A DNA stretch of 64,000 bases from NCBI GenBank assembly GCA_903851445.1, contig CAINOH010000024.1, forward strand, positions 1-64,000, given 5' to 3'. The notes beneath the pieces are model-generated. The model searched no databases. It saw nothing but the letters and a program-made list of their open reading frames with translations, and was not told where the DNA came from. A program made the position numbers and the translations under genes. The stretch is from an uncultured Microcaldota archaeon. Its GTDB lineage: Archaea > Micrarchaeota > Micrarchaeia > Norongarragalinales > CAINOH01. Positions 45,843 to 55,033 of the stretch are shown piece by piece (the stretch's first letter is position 1; every line of letters starts with the position of its first letter).

Positions 45843-46847
45843 ATGTTGCACGCAGATTCAGGTGGAAGGCTTTCGTACATAGCCGAGAACACCAAGATAG
45901 GCTTGGACTGCTCTGGTGACGTCAACTTTGTCTCGCACGCCCATATGGACCACGCGCCATCATCAAGCAAGGCTGGCCTGCTCTGCTCGGATGAGACTGC
46001 GGAACTCTTGGCCGCAAGGAGCCGGGTGCGCCACAACGGCCACAGCCAGGAAATGACCTTGGGCGAGGTGGACCTGAGCCTGGCTGACTCGGGCCACGTG
46101 CTTGGCTCGCGCCAAGTCATAATCAACGGCGGCGCGGACAAGTTCGTGTACACGGGCGACCTGCGCACCGAGGACTCGATTTTGTTCAAGGGCGCAAAGC
46201 CGGTTGAATGCGACACGCTCCTGATTGAATCGACTTACGGCCTCCCGCGCTTCTCGTTCCCAAAGCGCGAGGCAACATACTCTGACATCACATCCTGGGT
46301 AAAGCAGGAGGTTGCCTCGGGCAACTGCGTGGTGCTTGGCGGGTACGCGCTCGGAAAGGCCCAGGAGCTCGTGAAGATTCTGAACGAGAGGATGGGAATA
46401 ACGCCCATTGTTTCGGATGAAATTGGCGACGTGTGCGCGGTGTACAAAAGGCACGGAATCCACCTTGACTACGTGACCACTTCCTCTGATGAAGGAACCA
46501 AGGCGCTTATGCGCAACTTTGTCGCGGTCCTCTCGCAGAACAAGGTCAACTCCAAGATGGCTTCCGCGCTTTCGAGGGAGTACGGGAAGAAAATCTCAAC
46601 AGCTGTCGCAACAGGCTGGGCGCAGAGCCCGTCCTGGGGCTTTGATGTTGACCGCGCGTTCTGCCTTTCCGACCACTGCGACTTTGCGGGCCTGGTTGAC
46701 TATGTGGCGGCAACCGGCGCACGGAAGGTTTACGTCAACCACGGCTCCTCGCGCGAGTTTGCAAGGGACCTCAAGAAGAAGGGCGTGAACGCGCTTGCTG
46801 TTGACGACATGCGCCCCGCAAAGGGCCAGAAGACGCTTTTGGGCTAG
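45843..46847 (+). CDS. Beta-CASP metallo-beta-lactamase nuclease (mRNA 3'-end processing factor-like)
   Basis: The 334-residue protein has the zinc motif SHAHMDH and further metal ligands in SGHVLGS and the YTGDLR strand, as in archaeal aCPSF2-type RNA nucleases. It is shorter than aCPSF1 and has no KH domains. It probably cuts or trims RNA. An AGAAGGTAG run precedes the ATG. It stands alone. Confidence 0.88.
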   Translation: MLHADSGGRLSYIAENTKIGLDCSGDVNFVSHAHMDHAPSSSKAGLLCSDETAELLAARSRVRHNGHSQEMTLGEVDLSLADSGHVLGSRQVIINGGADKFVYTGDLRTEDSILFKGAKPVECDTLLIESTYGLPRFSFPKREATYSDITSWVKQEVASGNCVVLGGYALGKAQELVKILNERMGITPIVSDEIGDVCAVYKRHGIHLDYVTTSSDEGTKALMRNFVAVLSQNKVNSKMASALSREYGKKISTAVATGWAQSPSWGFDVDRAFCLSDHCDFAGLVDYVAATGARKVYVNHGSSREFARDLKKKGVNALAVDDMRPAKGQKTLLG

Positions 46848-46924
46848 CAGATGGCAAAAGCCGCGGGCCTAAGACTTGGTTTAATATTTTGCCCTGCAAG
46901 AAAATATTCAGGTGCACAAATATT

Positions 46925-47248
46925 ATGGCAGTTGAAGTTTACATCATCGACGGCAAGGACTACGGAAAGCTCGACAAGCTTCTTGCGGCTGACCCGTACG
47001 CAAAGGACTCCTTCAAGACCGTAGGGTACACGCTCAAGGAATCCAAGGCAATGGGCCTCAAGGGCGGCTCGTACATACTCTACTTCAAGGCCGAGGACGC
47101 CACGCTCCTTTCCGCACTATGCTCAAAGCTCGTCGCCGCAGTAGCCGATGCGAAGAAGGCAGACGCAGAGACAAAGGCAAAGGTGGAAGCGCAGATTGCG
47201 AAGGAAGAGGAAAACGCAACAGCCGGCTTCGGCTCTATTTTTGGATAA
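46925..47248 (+). CDS. Small unknown protein
   Basis: A 107-residue protein with alternating strands and helices (VYIIDGKDYGKLDKLL) and a Lys/Ala/Glu-rich C-terminal helix. No family recognised. It ends 10 bases before the tRNA-Ala gene on the other strand. Confidence 0.6.
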   Translation: MAVEVYIIDGKDYGKLDKLLAADPYAKDSFKTVGYTLKESKAMGLKGGSYILYFKAEDATLLSALCSKLVAAVADAKKADAETKAKVEAQIAKEEENATAGFGSIFG

Positions 47249-47258
47249 GAAAAAAGAG

Positions 47259-47361
47259 TGGACTCAGCGGGACTTTCCTTCCCGGGCCGCTTGGCCTGGA
47301 AATTTCGAACCCGCAGCCTCTTGCATGCCATGCAAGCGATCTACCGTTGATCTATGAGCCC
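47259..47361 (-). tRNA. tRNA-Ala (anticodon GGC) with T-loop intron
   Basis: Read on the minus strand, acceptor GGGCTCA pairs with TGAGTCC. Anticodon stem CTTGC/GCAAG holds loop ATGGCAT (GGC). T stem GCGGG/CCCGC encloses TTCGAA-[intron]-T. With a 31-base intron removed, the tRNA is 72 bases, the same length as the intronless tRNA-Ala at 4400. Discriminator is A. Confidence 0.93.
47273..47303 (-). other. tRNA-Ala intron in the T-loop (position 59/60)
   Basis: The 31-base insert lies between TTCGAA and T of the T-loop. Its ends pair as TTTCC with GGAAA (plus-strand 47274-47278 and 47298-47302), and a GGCC/GGCC hairpin fills the middle. The place is non-canonical; most archaeal introns lie at 37/38. 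Confidence 0.85.
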
Positions 47362-47445
47362 AAAAAATAGGATTTGGGGAAGTTGTAGCGCGACTGCCTG
47401 CACAAGACGCCCTTGCGCGTGGTGGGCCGGTCGCCTGCCCGAGGC

Positions 47446-47670
47446 TTATACCGGCGAGACGAACACTACCGTGTCACCGCGCAGGAGGACCGTGCCAAGC
47501 TTGCGCTTGAGCTCCCCGTTCTTGAGCTCCTCGCCATTCTCGATGACCAGGTTCATATGCACGTCGAAGCTGGACAGTGTGCCGCGGACCTCCACGTCGC
47601 CCTTGAGGCGCACGAGCACATTGTTGTTCAGTGCGTTGTTAAGAATGTCAAACGGCCGCTTTTCTGCCAA
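47446..47670 (-). CDS. Sm-like RNA-binding protein (LSm)
   Basis: A 74-residue archaeal Sm protein: Sm1 region [26 protein letters not shown] and Sm2 region [12 protein letters not shown]. It forms a heptameric ring that binds U-rich RNA. The start is TTG at 47670 with GAGGTG upstream. Confidence 0.95.
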   Translation of the reverse strand: MAEKRPFDILNNALNNNVLVRLKGDVEVRGTLSSFDVHMNLVIENGEELKNGELKRKLGTVLLRGDTVVFVSPV

Positions 47671-47728
47671 ATTATTTTACACCTCTAAAAAAATACCAAA
47701 TAGGTTCTGGCTTGAATGGAATAAAAAA

Positions 47729-48511
47729 TCATTGGTTCTTCTTTCCAAAGAGCGCGGACAGCAGGCCGGCGAGGAATCCCTTCTTCTGCGCGGGGATGGC
47801 TTCCGCCTTCTCGCCGGTTATTGCGCAGGCAAGGGCCTTGAACCCCAACCCTGCCGGAGTGCCCTGGTTGCCAATCATCAGCGGGCTCTGCTTCTCGGTT
47901 GAGCGCCGCACCTCGGGATCCTCGGGGATTACCGCAAGAACTGGCGCGCCGAGCAGCTTTTCGACTTCCGCCGGCTTGACCTCGTCCTTGGAGCCGCGAA
48001 TCCGGTTTACCACGACGCCGGTAATTTTTATCCCGAACCTGTTTGCGAACTGGCTCATCTTCAGCGCGTCAGCAAGCGATGCCGGGTCGGGCGTGACAAC
48101 CAGCACCAGCTCGCGCGAGCTCTTTATCGCCTGCTGGTTGGTCTCGTCCAGGCCTGGCGGGCAGTCAAGAATCAGGTAGTCGGCGCTCTTCTCAAGCGCC
48201 GCTATCGCGCCCGGGAACTTGGAAAAGTCAAGTTTCTTCAGCCCCTCAAGGGAAAGGCCGGACGGCACGTACTTGAGCTTTGCGGGCCCCTCGTAGACTG
48301 CGTCGGCAATCACGTTTTCGCCGGCAAGCACGTTGTGCAGGCTGATTGGCGCGCGCTCGATTCCCAGCACTATGCCGATGTTTGCCATCGCGACGTCGGC
48401 GTCAACAAGTATGACTTTCTTTCCCATTTGCGAAAGCAGGATGGATAGGTTTACTGCAACAGTAGTCTTGCCGACACCGCCTTTTCCCGAACAGATTGCG
48501 ATTGTCCTCAT
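47729..48511 (-). CDS. minD: MinD/ParA-family ATPase
   Basis: The 260-residue ATPase has the deviant Walker A KGGVGKTT, DADVAMANIG, and a C-terminal amphipathic helix (FLAGLLSALFGKK), the membrane-targeting sequence of MinD. Archaeal MinD proteins position cell structures such as pili and chemosensory arrays. It follows the DUF2226 gene by six bases. Confidence 0.9.
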   Translation of the reverse strand: MRTIAICSGKGGVGKTTVAVNLSILLSQMGKKVILVDADVAMANIGIVLGIERAPISLHNVLAGENVIADAVYEGPAKLKYVPSGLSLEGLKKLDFSKFPGAIAALEKSADYLILDCPPGLDETNQQAIKSSRELVLVVTPDPASLADALKMSQFANRFGIKITGVVVNRIRGSKDEVKPAEVEKLLGAPVLAVIPEDPEVRRSTEKQSPLMIGNQGTPAGLGFKALACAITGEKAEAIPAQKKGFLAGLLSALFGKKNQ

Positions 48512-48517
48512 AAGCAG

Positions 48518-49084
48518 CTATCCCTTCAGCAAGTTATCAATGGTCTGGTTGTCCTGCTCCGCGTCAGTATCCTGCGGAAGCGCCTCTTCTGCCTTGCCCT
48601 CGGCTTCCCACAACTTGAGCCGCTTTAGCAGCTGCTCACGCGCCTCTGGCTTTTCCGGCTCCTTTATCTGCTCCTCGTAGAAGGGCGAGAACGCGGTAAC
48701 TTGGAATGCCGACATGTCGCTGTCCTTCGGCAAGAAGGCCATCATGTCATTGAACGCGGTGATGAGCTTGACCTGGTCCGCCGAAAGCTGGAACAGGTCG
48801 ACAACACCCTTCGTTGCCGCTGCCGCGTTCGCGATGCGCGGGAAAGCGTCCGAGCCGAACAACAGCTTGTCGTAGCGCAGGTACTCGTAAGTGCAGGCGA
48901 TTATCTTCCCCGAGTCGTAGATGAGCGTGCCCTCTTCAAGGCCGCCCACGCCCTTTACCATCAGGGCAAGGTACCCCGTGAATGCCTTGCGCGCAAGCTC
49001 CTTTAGGAGGCCCGAAAAGTCCAGGCCCGCAAGGTCGATGCCTGTCTTGACGCTCTGGCCGGGTGGAAGTATCACTATAGACAC
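48518..49084 (-). CDS. DUF2226-like protein, upstream partner of MinD
   Basis: A 188-residue protein beginning at GTG (49084). Residues 20-110 resemble DUF2226/PATAN-like domains: GYLALMVKGVGGLEEGTLIYDSGKIIAC. A Glu-rich tail follows. The tight operon with minD suggests that it regulates or is positioned by MinD. Confidence 0.7.
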   Translation of the reverse strand: MSIVILPPGQSVKTGIDLAGLDFSGLLKELARKAFTGYLALMVKGVGGLEEGTLIYDSGKIIACTYEYLRYDKLLFGSDAFPRIANAAAATKGVVDLFQLSADQVKLITAFNDMMAFLPKDSDMSAFQVTAFSPFYEEQIKEPEKPEAREQLLKRLKLWEAEGKAEEALPQDTDAEQDNQTIDNLLKG

Positions 49085-49178
49085 CGAAACATTTCTTCGA
49101 CAAAACTAAAAATCAGTTACTGCGGCCGGGCTTAATTAGTTTTGTTTTTACCCTCGCGCGGCTTTCGCCGGCACCGGG

Positions 49179-49646
49179 TCAGGCGTCCTTGGCCATCAGG
49201 ACTAGGTCAGCGGAGTTCTTCAGCGCGGTTGAGAAGTCCGGCTCGGCGCCCACCACTATGGTGTCCTTGCCGTGGGCTTTTGCCTTTGAAAGCAGGGGCT
49301 TGTAGTCGGAGTCGCGCGAGACTATTGCAATCGTGTCGATGTGCTCGGAGAAGACGGATTCCATTGCCTCGGTGACCAGGGCCACGTCAACGTCGCTCGG
49401 GATGATTACTACCTCAAAGCCCTGGTTTGTAACCGCCTCGATGAGCTTGTCCGAGGCATACTGGTCCAAAAAGACCTTGGCCACCTTTACAGTCCCCTGT
49501 TTTGCAAGGAGCTTGCGTATCTTGTCCAAGTCAACCCCGAGTTCCTTCCGGAGCATGTTGGGGCCGTCCACGAAGCAGGCTATTGACTTGGGCTTCTTTC
49601 CCTGGGCCTTTATGAACGCGTTAAAAGAGTCTATGGGGCTTGCCAT
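49179..49646 (-). CDS. NYN-domain protein (TIGR00288 type)
   Basis: A 155-residue protein with the NYN nuclease-like core: FVDGPNML, PSDVDVALV and IVSRDSDYKPLL hold the acidic residues. It likely is a ribonuclease related to PIN domains. ATG at 49646 follows GGTG by six bases. The TatD gene ends 14 bases upstream. Confidence 0.88.
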   Translation of the reverse strand: MASPIDSFNAFIKAQGKKPKSIACFVDGPNMLRKELGVDLDKIRKLLAKQGTVKVAKVFLDQYASDKLIEAVTNQGFEVVIIPSDVDVALVTEAMESVFSEHIDTIAIVSRDSDYKPLLSKAKAHGKDTIVVGAEPDFSTALKNSADLVLMAKDA

Positions 49647-49659
49647 ACGAAACACCAGC

Positions 49660-50421
49660 CTATGGGACGGTTACTGGCTTGAAGCCAAAAAAGGATGTGA
49701 CGTTCCCGTCCACCGTCCCAATGACTCTTTCCAGTTCCACGCTTTTAATCTTTGCCACGCGCTCGTAAGCCGCCCGCACGTTGGCTGGCTCGTTGCGGCC
49801 ACCCTGCCAGAGCCAGGGCGAGTCGGTCTCGCAGAAGATGCGCTCAATGGGCGTCCTCTTGATGATTTTGTCAATCGCCTTGCTTTTGAGCGTCGGGACG
49901 GATATGGCGAAATTGGTGGAAAGGGCAAGGTCTATGGCCTTGGCATTGAGGAAGCAGTGGAGCATAACACGGCATTTGTACTCCTGCGCAACGCGTATGC
50001 ACTGCTCCTCTGCATCGCGCGAGTGCACCACAACAGGAAGGTCCAGCGACTCCGAAAGCTGGAGGAATGCGCGGTAGAACTTCTCCTGTTTTGCCCACTC
50101 TTCCTCTTTTTTGTAGTGGTGTCGGTCCAGGCCGGTCTCGCCAATGCCAACTAGCTTGGCCTTGTTTGACTCTATGAAGCGCAATTCGGCCTCCAGCGCG
50201 TCATCGGCAAGCTCGACTGCATGGTGGGGGCTGAGGCAGATTACCGCCTTGTAGTAGCCCGGGCCGTACTTTTGTGAAAACGCGAGCACCCGCTCGTTGT
50301 CAGGGTGGTTGTTGCCGGCGTTGATTAATGCAGAGATGCCGGAGGCCTTGGCCCTAGCGATGACCTCGTCGCGGTCGGGGTCGAAGTCAGCAGTGTCAAC
50401 GTGGCAGTGCGCGTCAATCAT
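49660..50421 (-). CDS. tatD: TatD family metal-dependent hydrolase (DNase)
   Basis: The 253-residue TIM-barrel enzyme has the metal ligands DAHCHVD, GETGLDRH, VHSRDAE and CETDSPWL. TatD members are 3'-5' DNases, and some act on peptide or D-aminoacyl-tRNA substrates. GGTG precedes the ATG. It is likely co-transcribed with the NYN gene. Confidence 0.93.
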   Translation of the reverse strand: MIDAHCHVDTADFDPDRDEVIARAKASGISALINAGNNHPDNERVLAFSQKYGPGYYKAVICLSPHHAVELADDALEAELRFIESNKAKLVGIGETGLDRHHYKKEEEWAKQEKFYRAFLQLSESLDLPVVVHSRDAEEQCIRVAQEYKCRVMLHCFLNAKAIDLALSTNFAISVPTLKSKAIDKIIKRTPIERIFCETDSPWLWQGGRNEPANVRAAYERVAKIKSVELERVIGTVDGNVTSFFGFKPVTVP

Positions 50422-50458
50422 AATAGCACCAACATAATCAGCAAGGGGAAGTAAAAAA

Positions 50459-50533
50459 TGGGCCCGGTCGGATTTGAACCGACGACCACTTGATTATCAG
50501 TCAAGCGCTCCAACCAGGCTAAGCTACGAGCCC
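50459..50533 (-). tRNA. tRNA-Ile (anticodon GAT)
   Basis: Acceptor GGGCTCG pairs with CGGGCCC. Anticodon stem CTTGA/TCAAG encloses CTGATAA (GAT). Discriminator A. No intron, no encoded CCA. Confidence 0.95.
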
Positions 50534-50638
50534 ATACCATAAGCGCGGCTTTTGGCACCGCTAAAATCCGGGAAAGGAATTTGGTGCTCCCAAATATTAA
50601 ATTGGTTTAGCTTTCGGCCTTGCAGCGGACTTGGAAAG

Positions 50639-50660
50639 TATTATTCCATAAGGAATAATA
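50639..50660. promoter_or_regulatory. Perfect 9-bp inverted repeat upstream of metK
   Basis: TATTATTCC (50639-50647) and GGAATAATA (50652-50660) are perfect inverted arms around ATAA. A TATA-like GGATATTTATT follows at about 50667-50677. The site lies about 75 bases before the metK start, where a repressor or activator dimer would act. Confidence 0.6.
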
Positions 50661-50733
50661 TTAAAGGATATTTATTCTAAACTGAGGGTAACCATTGTGC
50701 GACCAACGCATTCAAGGTGATTTTTTGGAACAG

Positions 50734-51891
50734 ATGAAGGGAAGGGCGCTTTTTTCGTCGGAGTCGGTCACGGAAGGCCACCCGGACAAGATTTGCGACC
50801 AGGTCTCGGACGCGATACTTGACGACCTCCTGCGGCAGGATCCGCAAAGCAGGGTGGCAGTCGAGTGCCTCACGACAACCGGGCTCGTGATGGTCGCAGG
50901 CGAGGTCACCACGAACGGGTACTGCGACGTGCAGGGAGTGGTGCGAAAAACGCTTTCGGACATCGGATACACCGACCCCGAATACGGGCTTGATTCCAGC
51001 GACTGCGCTGTGCTCGTCGCGATACACGAGCAGAGCAAGAACATAGCAGTGGGCGTTGACTCCTCGGGAAGCAAGGAGCAGGGCGCGGGCGACCAGGGAA
51101 TGATGCTCGGGTTTGCCTGCGACGAGACCCCGGAGTTGATGCCGCTTCCAATCAGCCTCGCGCACAAGCTCACGCAAAGGCTTGCCGAGGTGAGGAAGAA
51201 GGGGATCCTCACCTGGGTGCGTCCTGACGGGAAGTCGCAGGTCACTGTTGAATACCAGGACGGCGTTCCAAAAAGGCTTGAAGCAGTTGTGATTGCAGTT
51301 CACCACAGCCCGTCGGTTGACAAGGCCAGGATAAAGAAGGACGTCTGGGAGCACGTGGTCAAGCCAGTCTGCGGGAAATACCTTGACGACAAGACCAATT
51401 TCTTCGTCAACGAGACGGGCATCTTCGTAAAGGGAGGGCCCGAGGCCGACACGGGCGTGACCGGAAGGAAAATCATAGTTGACACGTACGGCTCGATGGG
51501 AAGGCACGGAGGCGGCGCGTTCTCGGGAAAGGACCCGTCCAAGGTCGACCGCTCCGGCGCGTACATGGCGCGCTACGTCGCAAAGAACATTGTCGCGGCA
51601 GGGCTTGCGAGGCGCTGCGAAATCCAGGTCGCATATTCGATTGGAGTGGCTGCGCCGGTCTCGATTTACGTGGAGACTTTCGACACCGAAAAGGTCCCGC
51701 CAAAGAAAATCGCTGAAATCGTGCAGCAAGTTTTCGACTTTAGGCCGGCAAAGATAATCGAGCACCTCAAGCTAAAGCGGCCTATTTACAGGAAGACTGC
51801 TGCATACGGCCACTTCGGACGCGAGGACCCCGACTTTACCTGGGAAAAGACCGACAAGAAGGACGAGTTGCGCAAGCTCGCCGGAATCTAA
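50734..51891 (+). CDS. metK: S-adenosylmethionine synthetase, bacterial type
   Basis: The enzyme makes SAM from methionine and [21 protein letters not shown] and the [16 protein letters not shown] segment are typical of bacterial/eukaryotic MetK, not of the distinct archaeal family (MAT). The start is taken as ATG 50734, with AAGGTGAT 12 bases upstream; GTG 50695 would add 13 residues. Bacterial MetK in an archaeon suggests transfer. Confidence 0.93.
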   Translation: MKGRALFSSESVTEGHPDKICDQVSDAILDDLLRQDPQSRVAVECLTTTGLVMVAGEVTTNGYCDVQGVVRKTLSDIGYTDPEYGLDSSDCAVLVAIHEQSKNIAVGVDSSGSKEQGAGDQGMMLGFACDETPELMPLPISLAHKLTQRLAEVRKKGILTWVRPDGKSQVTVEYQDGVPKRLEAVVIAVHHSPSVDKARIKKDVWEHVVKPVCGKYLDDKTNFFVNETGIFVKGGPEADTGVTGRKIIVDTYGSMGRHGGGAFSGKDPSKVDRSGAYMARYVAKNIVAAGLARRCEIQVAYSIGVAAPVSIYVETFDTEKVPPKKIAEIVQQVFDFRPAKIIEHLKLKRPIYRKTAAYGHFGREDPDFTWEKTDKKDELRKLAGI

Positions 51892-51928
51892 TTGGAGCAT
51901 TCGGCCTGACAAAACGAGTATGACGGCC

Positions 51929-52951
51929 TTACATCCACTTTGAAAGCGCGCTCTGGTTCGCGTCCTCCGGGACTTTGTAGCCGCGGCTCAGTGCAGACTG
52001 CACGCGCTCCTGCGAGAACCCGCGCTGCTCGCACATGTAGTCCATCAGTGCATCCACTTGCGGGGGAGAGAAGCGGAGCGATTCCGCAGGCGGGTCGAAC
52101 ACGTCCGGGTGCAGGAAGATGTTTTCGATTTCTTTCCAGCGGGGAATATCGGCTTTTGTCGCCTCGAGGATTTGCTCGAATGAACTGTACTCACGAACCA
52201 GCTTGAGCCCCTTCTTTGCGCCAATGCCAAAAACGCCCTTGTCAAAGTCAGTGCCGCACAGGAGCGCCACCCATATCAGCTGCTGCCTGGTAATCTTCAA
52301 AGCATCAAGGTTTTCCGCAAGGAAATACCTCTCGGGAAGCACCTCGACAGTTTCGTTCTTGCGGGGAAGCTTGCGCCTGCCCGAGATTGCGAGGTTGCGG
52401 ATGAGGATGTTCGCGCCGAAAATCAGCGAGTCAAAGTCCTGCGAGGCAGCAGAGTCGGTAATTCCCGCACTCGACATGTGCGCGCACTGCGCCTCGGCCT
52501 CGGTGCTTGCCTGAATCCAGGGGATGCCCATCATCCCAAGCAGCTCCTTGGACTCGGCAATCATGTGCGACTCAAGGCGCACGGATTGGGCGGAATACGT
52601 CCGCATGCCTTCCTCGTCCCCGACTTTTTCGGCCTTGCGGAACTTCTCAAGCGCATCCTGCTTGCGCTCGCTGCGCTCCATAATCGTGTTCTCCTTTAAG
52701 AGGCTGGGCTTTCCGTCGAAAACGTAAACGGGTTTTATCCCGCGCTCAAGCAGGTTGCAGGTGCGGTAAAAGAGCCCGGAAAGATGCGAGGTGACCCTGC
52801 CCTCTGCGTCCATCAACGGCGTGCCGTCGCGCTGGCGGATCGTGGTGAGGAACTGGTAGAGCACATTGAAGGCATCCACTGCGACGGTGCCCTTGATTTC
52901 CTCAAGCGTGCACTCGTGCTTTGTGAGTATGCCGTCGATTTTGACTCCCAA
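51929..52951 (-). CDS. fen: Flap endonuclease FEN-1
   Basis: The structure-specific nuclease removes 5' flaps in replication and repair. MGVKIDGIL at the N-terminus, VAVDAFN, STEAEAQCAHM and SQDFDSLIFG carry the metal ligands. The last eight residues (QSALSKWM) are a PCNA-interacting motif QxxLxxW. The start is TTG at 52951, giving 340 residues, the normal length and the essential Gly2. It is divergent from MBF1. Confidence 0.95.
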   Translation of the reverse strand: MGVKIDGILTKHECTLEEIKGTVAVDAFNVLYQFLTTIRQRDGTPLMDAEGRVTSHLSGLFYRTCNLLERGIKPVYVFDGKPSLLKENTIMERSERKQDALEKFRKAEKVGDEEGMRTYSAQSVRLESHMIAESKELLGMMGIPWIQASTEAEAQCAHMSSAGITDSAASQDFDSLIFGANILIRNLAISGRRKLPRKNETVEVLPERYFLAENLDALKITRQQLIWVALLCGTDFDKGVFGIGAKKGLKLVREYSSFEQILEATKADIPRWKEIENIFLHPDVFDPPAESLRFSPPQVDALMDYMCEQRGFSQERVQSALSRGYKVPEDANQSALSKWM

Positions 52952-53036
52952 AAAAACACACCGCTTTTTGAAAACCCAAGCAAGAGGATTTAATCTGTGC
53001 AGGTTAAAATATGAATAACAGGTGCTTTCGGGGAAT

Positions 53037-53489
53037 ATGGCAGACTGTGACATTTGCGGAAGGCCAGCAACGACAAAGGCAATAATCGAGGGAGCCACGC
53101 TTTCGGTATGCGCTCGGTGCGTGCAATACGGCAGGGAACTTTCCGCGCCAGCCACGAGGCGGCCGCAGCAGTCAAGGCCGATGGTCGAGCTCGAGGTCGT
53201 CGAAGGCTACGGCAGGATTGTGCGGCAGGCGCGCGAACGCGCCGGCCTGACCCGGCAGGAGCTTGCGCGCAAATTATTCATACTCGAGAACGTGCTCGAA
53301 CGAATTGAGAACGAGCACCTGAAGCCCAACGAGGCCGTTGCAAAGAAGCTTGAGAAGGAGTTAGGCATTACACTACTGGGGCCAAGGGGCGAAGAGGACC
53401 GGCAAAAACCGCAATCATTTTCAACAGGCAGCTCAACAACAGGCAGGGGACTTACGCTGGCTGACTTGGTTGAAATAAAGAAGAAGTAA
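53037..53489 (+). CDS. mbf1: MBF1-type transcription factor
   Basis: The 150-residue protein starts with a zinc ribbon (CDICGRPA...CARCVQYG) and holds a helix-turn-helix (LTRQELARKLFILENVLERIE). Archaeal MBF1 binds ribosomal subunits and may affect transcription. It is divergent from FEN-1 with an 85-base gap. Confidence 0.93.
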   Translation: MADCDICGRPATTKAIIEGATLSVCARCVQYGRELSAPATRRPQQSRPMVELEVVEGYGRIVRQARERAGLTRQELARKLFILENVLERIENEHLKPNEAVAKKLEKELGITLLGPRGEEDRQKPQSFSTGSSTTGRGLTLADLVEIKKK

Positions 53490-53587
53490 AAAAACTAAAC
53501 GGCCAAAAAAAACGCTGCGGCCCGGGCCTTTGAAAAACTAAAGGGCTAAATTGCCGCGCTTGCCAACAATTCAAGGCAGTGACAATC

Positions 53588-54976
53588 ATGAAGCATAAGA
53601 CCATTCTTTCAGCCATAATATACCTTGCCGACGCGGAGCTGTTCTTTGCACTGGTATTCTCAAGCTTTCCCGACCTGTGGAAGGTCGTGCTTGCCATCGC
53701 CACAATCGCATTCGGCGGGTGGCTCCTGGCAAGAGTCAATGGCTGGAAGACGTACTTCGGGATCAACATCATAAAGGGCGGCTGGGGCCTTTTGGCAATG
53801 AAAAGATTCGCATCCAAGCACCCCAACCTTGCGCGGTTCGTTGCAGACGTTGGAGCAGGCATTGGCTACGGCATGATTTACTCCTGGATTACTTTCGGGA
53901 AAAAACACGAGAGGAAAAAACTGGCGGTGATGCTCTTCCTTTCACTGGCGTTCTCGCTCCTGCTCGCAGCAGGCTCGGCATCCAACCAGACCGTCCTTCT
54001 TGCAATACTCGGCTGCGGAATCATCGGCGGCCTTGCATTGCAGTCGCTTGCCACGCTCGTAATCAGCGCGATAAACATACTCACCATCCCCAACGCGCCT
54101 GCTGGCGCCCAGCTCCTCATCGTCGGAGTCACAGTGCCGTGGGAGTGGGTATTCGGCCTCGTCATCGCGGCAACCATACACGAGTTCGCCCACGGGGTGC
54201 TCTGCAAGGTCGAAAAACTGCGCGTGCTCGGCTCGGGCACCATACTGTGGGGCTTCCTGCCCCTTGGCGCATTCGTCGAGCCCGACGAGGAGAGGTTCAA
54301 GCACATCCCGCTCAGGAAAAAGAGGCGCATCCTCGCGGCCGGGCCTTCGGCGAACCTCCTTGCGTTCATCGTCTTCACAATAATCTCAATCGGATTTGCC
54401 GCTGTCGCGGGCCCGGTATATTCGGAAATGTCAGCGGTGAAGGTCATCTCAGTCAACGCAACAGCATACCCCGGCTCGAGCCAGCTAGCCGCTGGCGACA
54501 TAATCACGTCAGTTGATGGCGAACGAGTTGTCGGAATAACCGGGCTTTCAAGCGCGATTTCGGACAAGAAGCAGGGTGATGCCCTGACACTATCCACGCA
54601 GAACGGCGACAAGACGGTCACCATTGGCGACCAAAACAAGCTCGGCATCTCGGTACTGCCCGCTGCTACGGCAGGCAACGAGGTCATTTTCGGAATCCTC
54701 GGGTTTATCATGACAGTCCTTGCCTCAACCGCCTACATCAACGTGGCAATCGGAGCAATCAACCTCGTCCCGCTGTTCATCACGGACGGCGCCCGCATCG
54801 TTTCCGAAGAGCTCAACGACGCGTTCGGCCGGCGGCTCGGAAAGAGGAAGGGGCTGCCCGTTGCAGCAAAACTGTCGTTTTATGCCAGCGCCGCAGCGCT
54901 CCTCCTGATAGCAGTCAACCTGGCGCTGCCAACCGGCCTGCGGATGCTGGATGCGGCTCTCCGGATGCTGGCCTGA
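53588..54976 (+). CDS. Site-2 type intramembrane metalloprotease with PDZ domain
   Basis: The 462-residue polytopic protease has HEFAHG as its zinc site and NLVPLFITDGARI near the C-terminus, replacing the usual NxxPxxxxDG. A PDZ domain lies between about residues 290 and 365. It likely releases membrane-bound regulators by cutting within the membrane. ATG at 53588 is used; GTG at 53579 is in frame. Confidence 0.9.
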   Translation: MKHKTILSAIIYLADAELFFALVFSSFPDLWKVVLAIATIAFGGWLLARVNGWKTYFGINIIKGGWGLLAMKRFASKHPNLARFVADVGAGIGYGMIYSWITFGKKHERKKLAVMLFLSLAFSLLLAAGSASNQTVLLAILGCGIIGGLALQSLATLVISAINILTIPNAPAGAQLLIVGVTVPWEWVFGLVIAATIHEFAHGVLCKVEKLRVLGSGTILWGFLPLGAFVEPDEERFKHIPLRKKRRILAAGPSANLLAFIVFTIISIGFAAVAGPVYSEMSAVKVISVNATAYPGSSQLAAGDIITSVDGERVVGITGLSSAISDKKQGDALTLSTQNGDKTVTIGDQNKLGISVLPAATAGNEVIFGILGFIMTVLASTAYINVAIGAINLVPLFITDGARIVSEELNDAFGRRLGKRKGLPVAAKLSFYASAAALLLIAVNLALPTGLRMLDAALRMLA

Positions 54977-55033
54977 CCGGGTTTTTAATCCCATGGCGAG
55001 TAATTAGTATCTGGTTTTTTGGAGGTATGCACT

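Noticed and set aside
50534..50733. SAM riboswitch upstream of metK
   Set aside because: No multi-helix aptamer is evident; only the DNA-type inverted repeat is seen, and SAM riboswitches are not typical of archaea.
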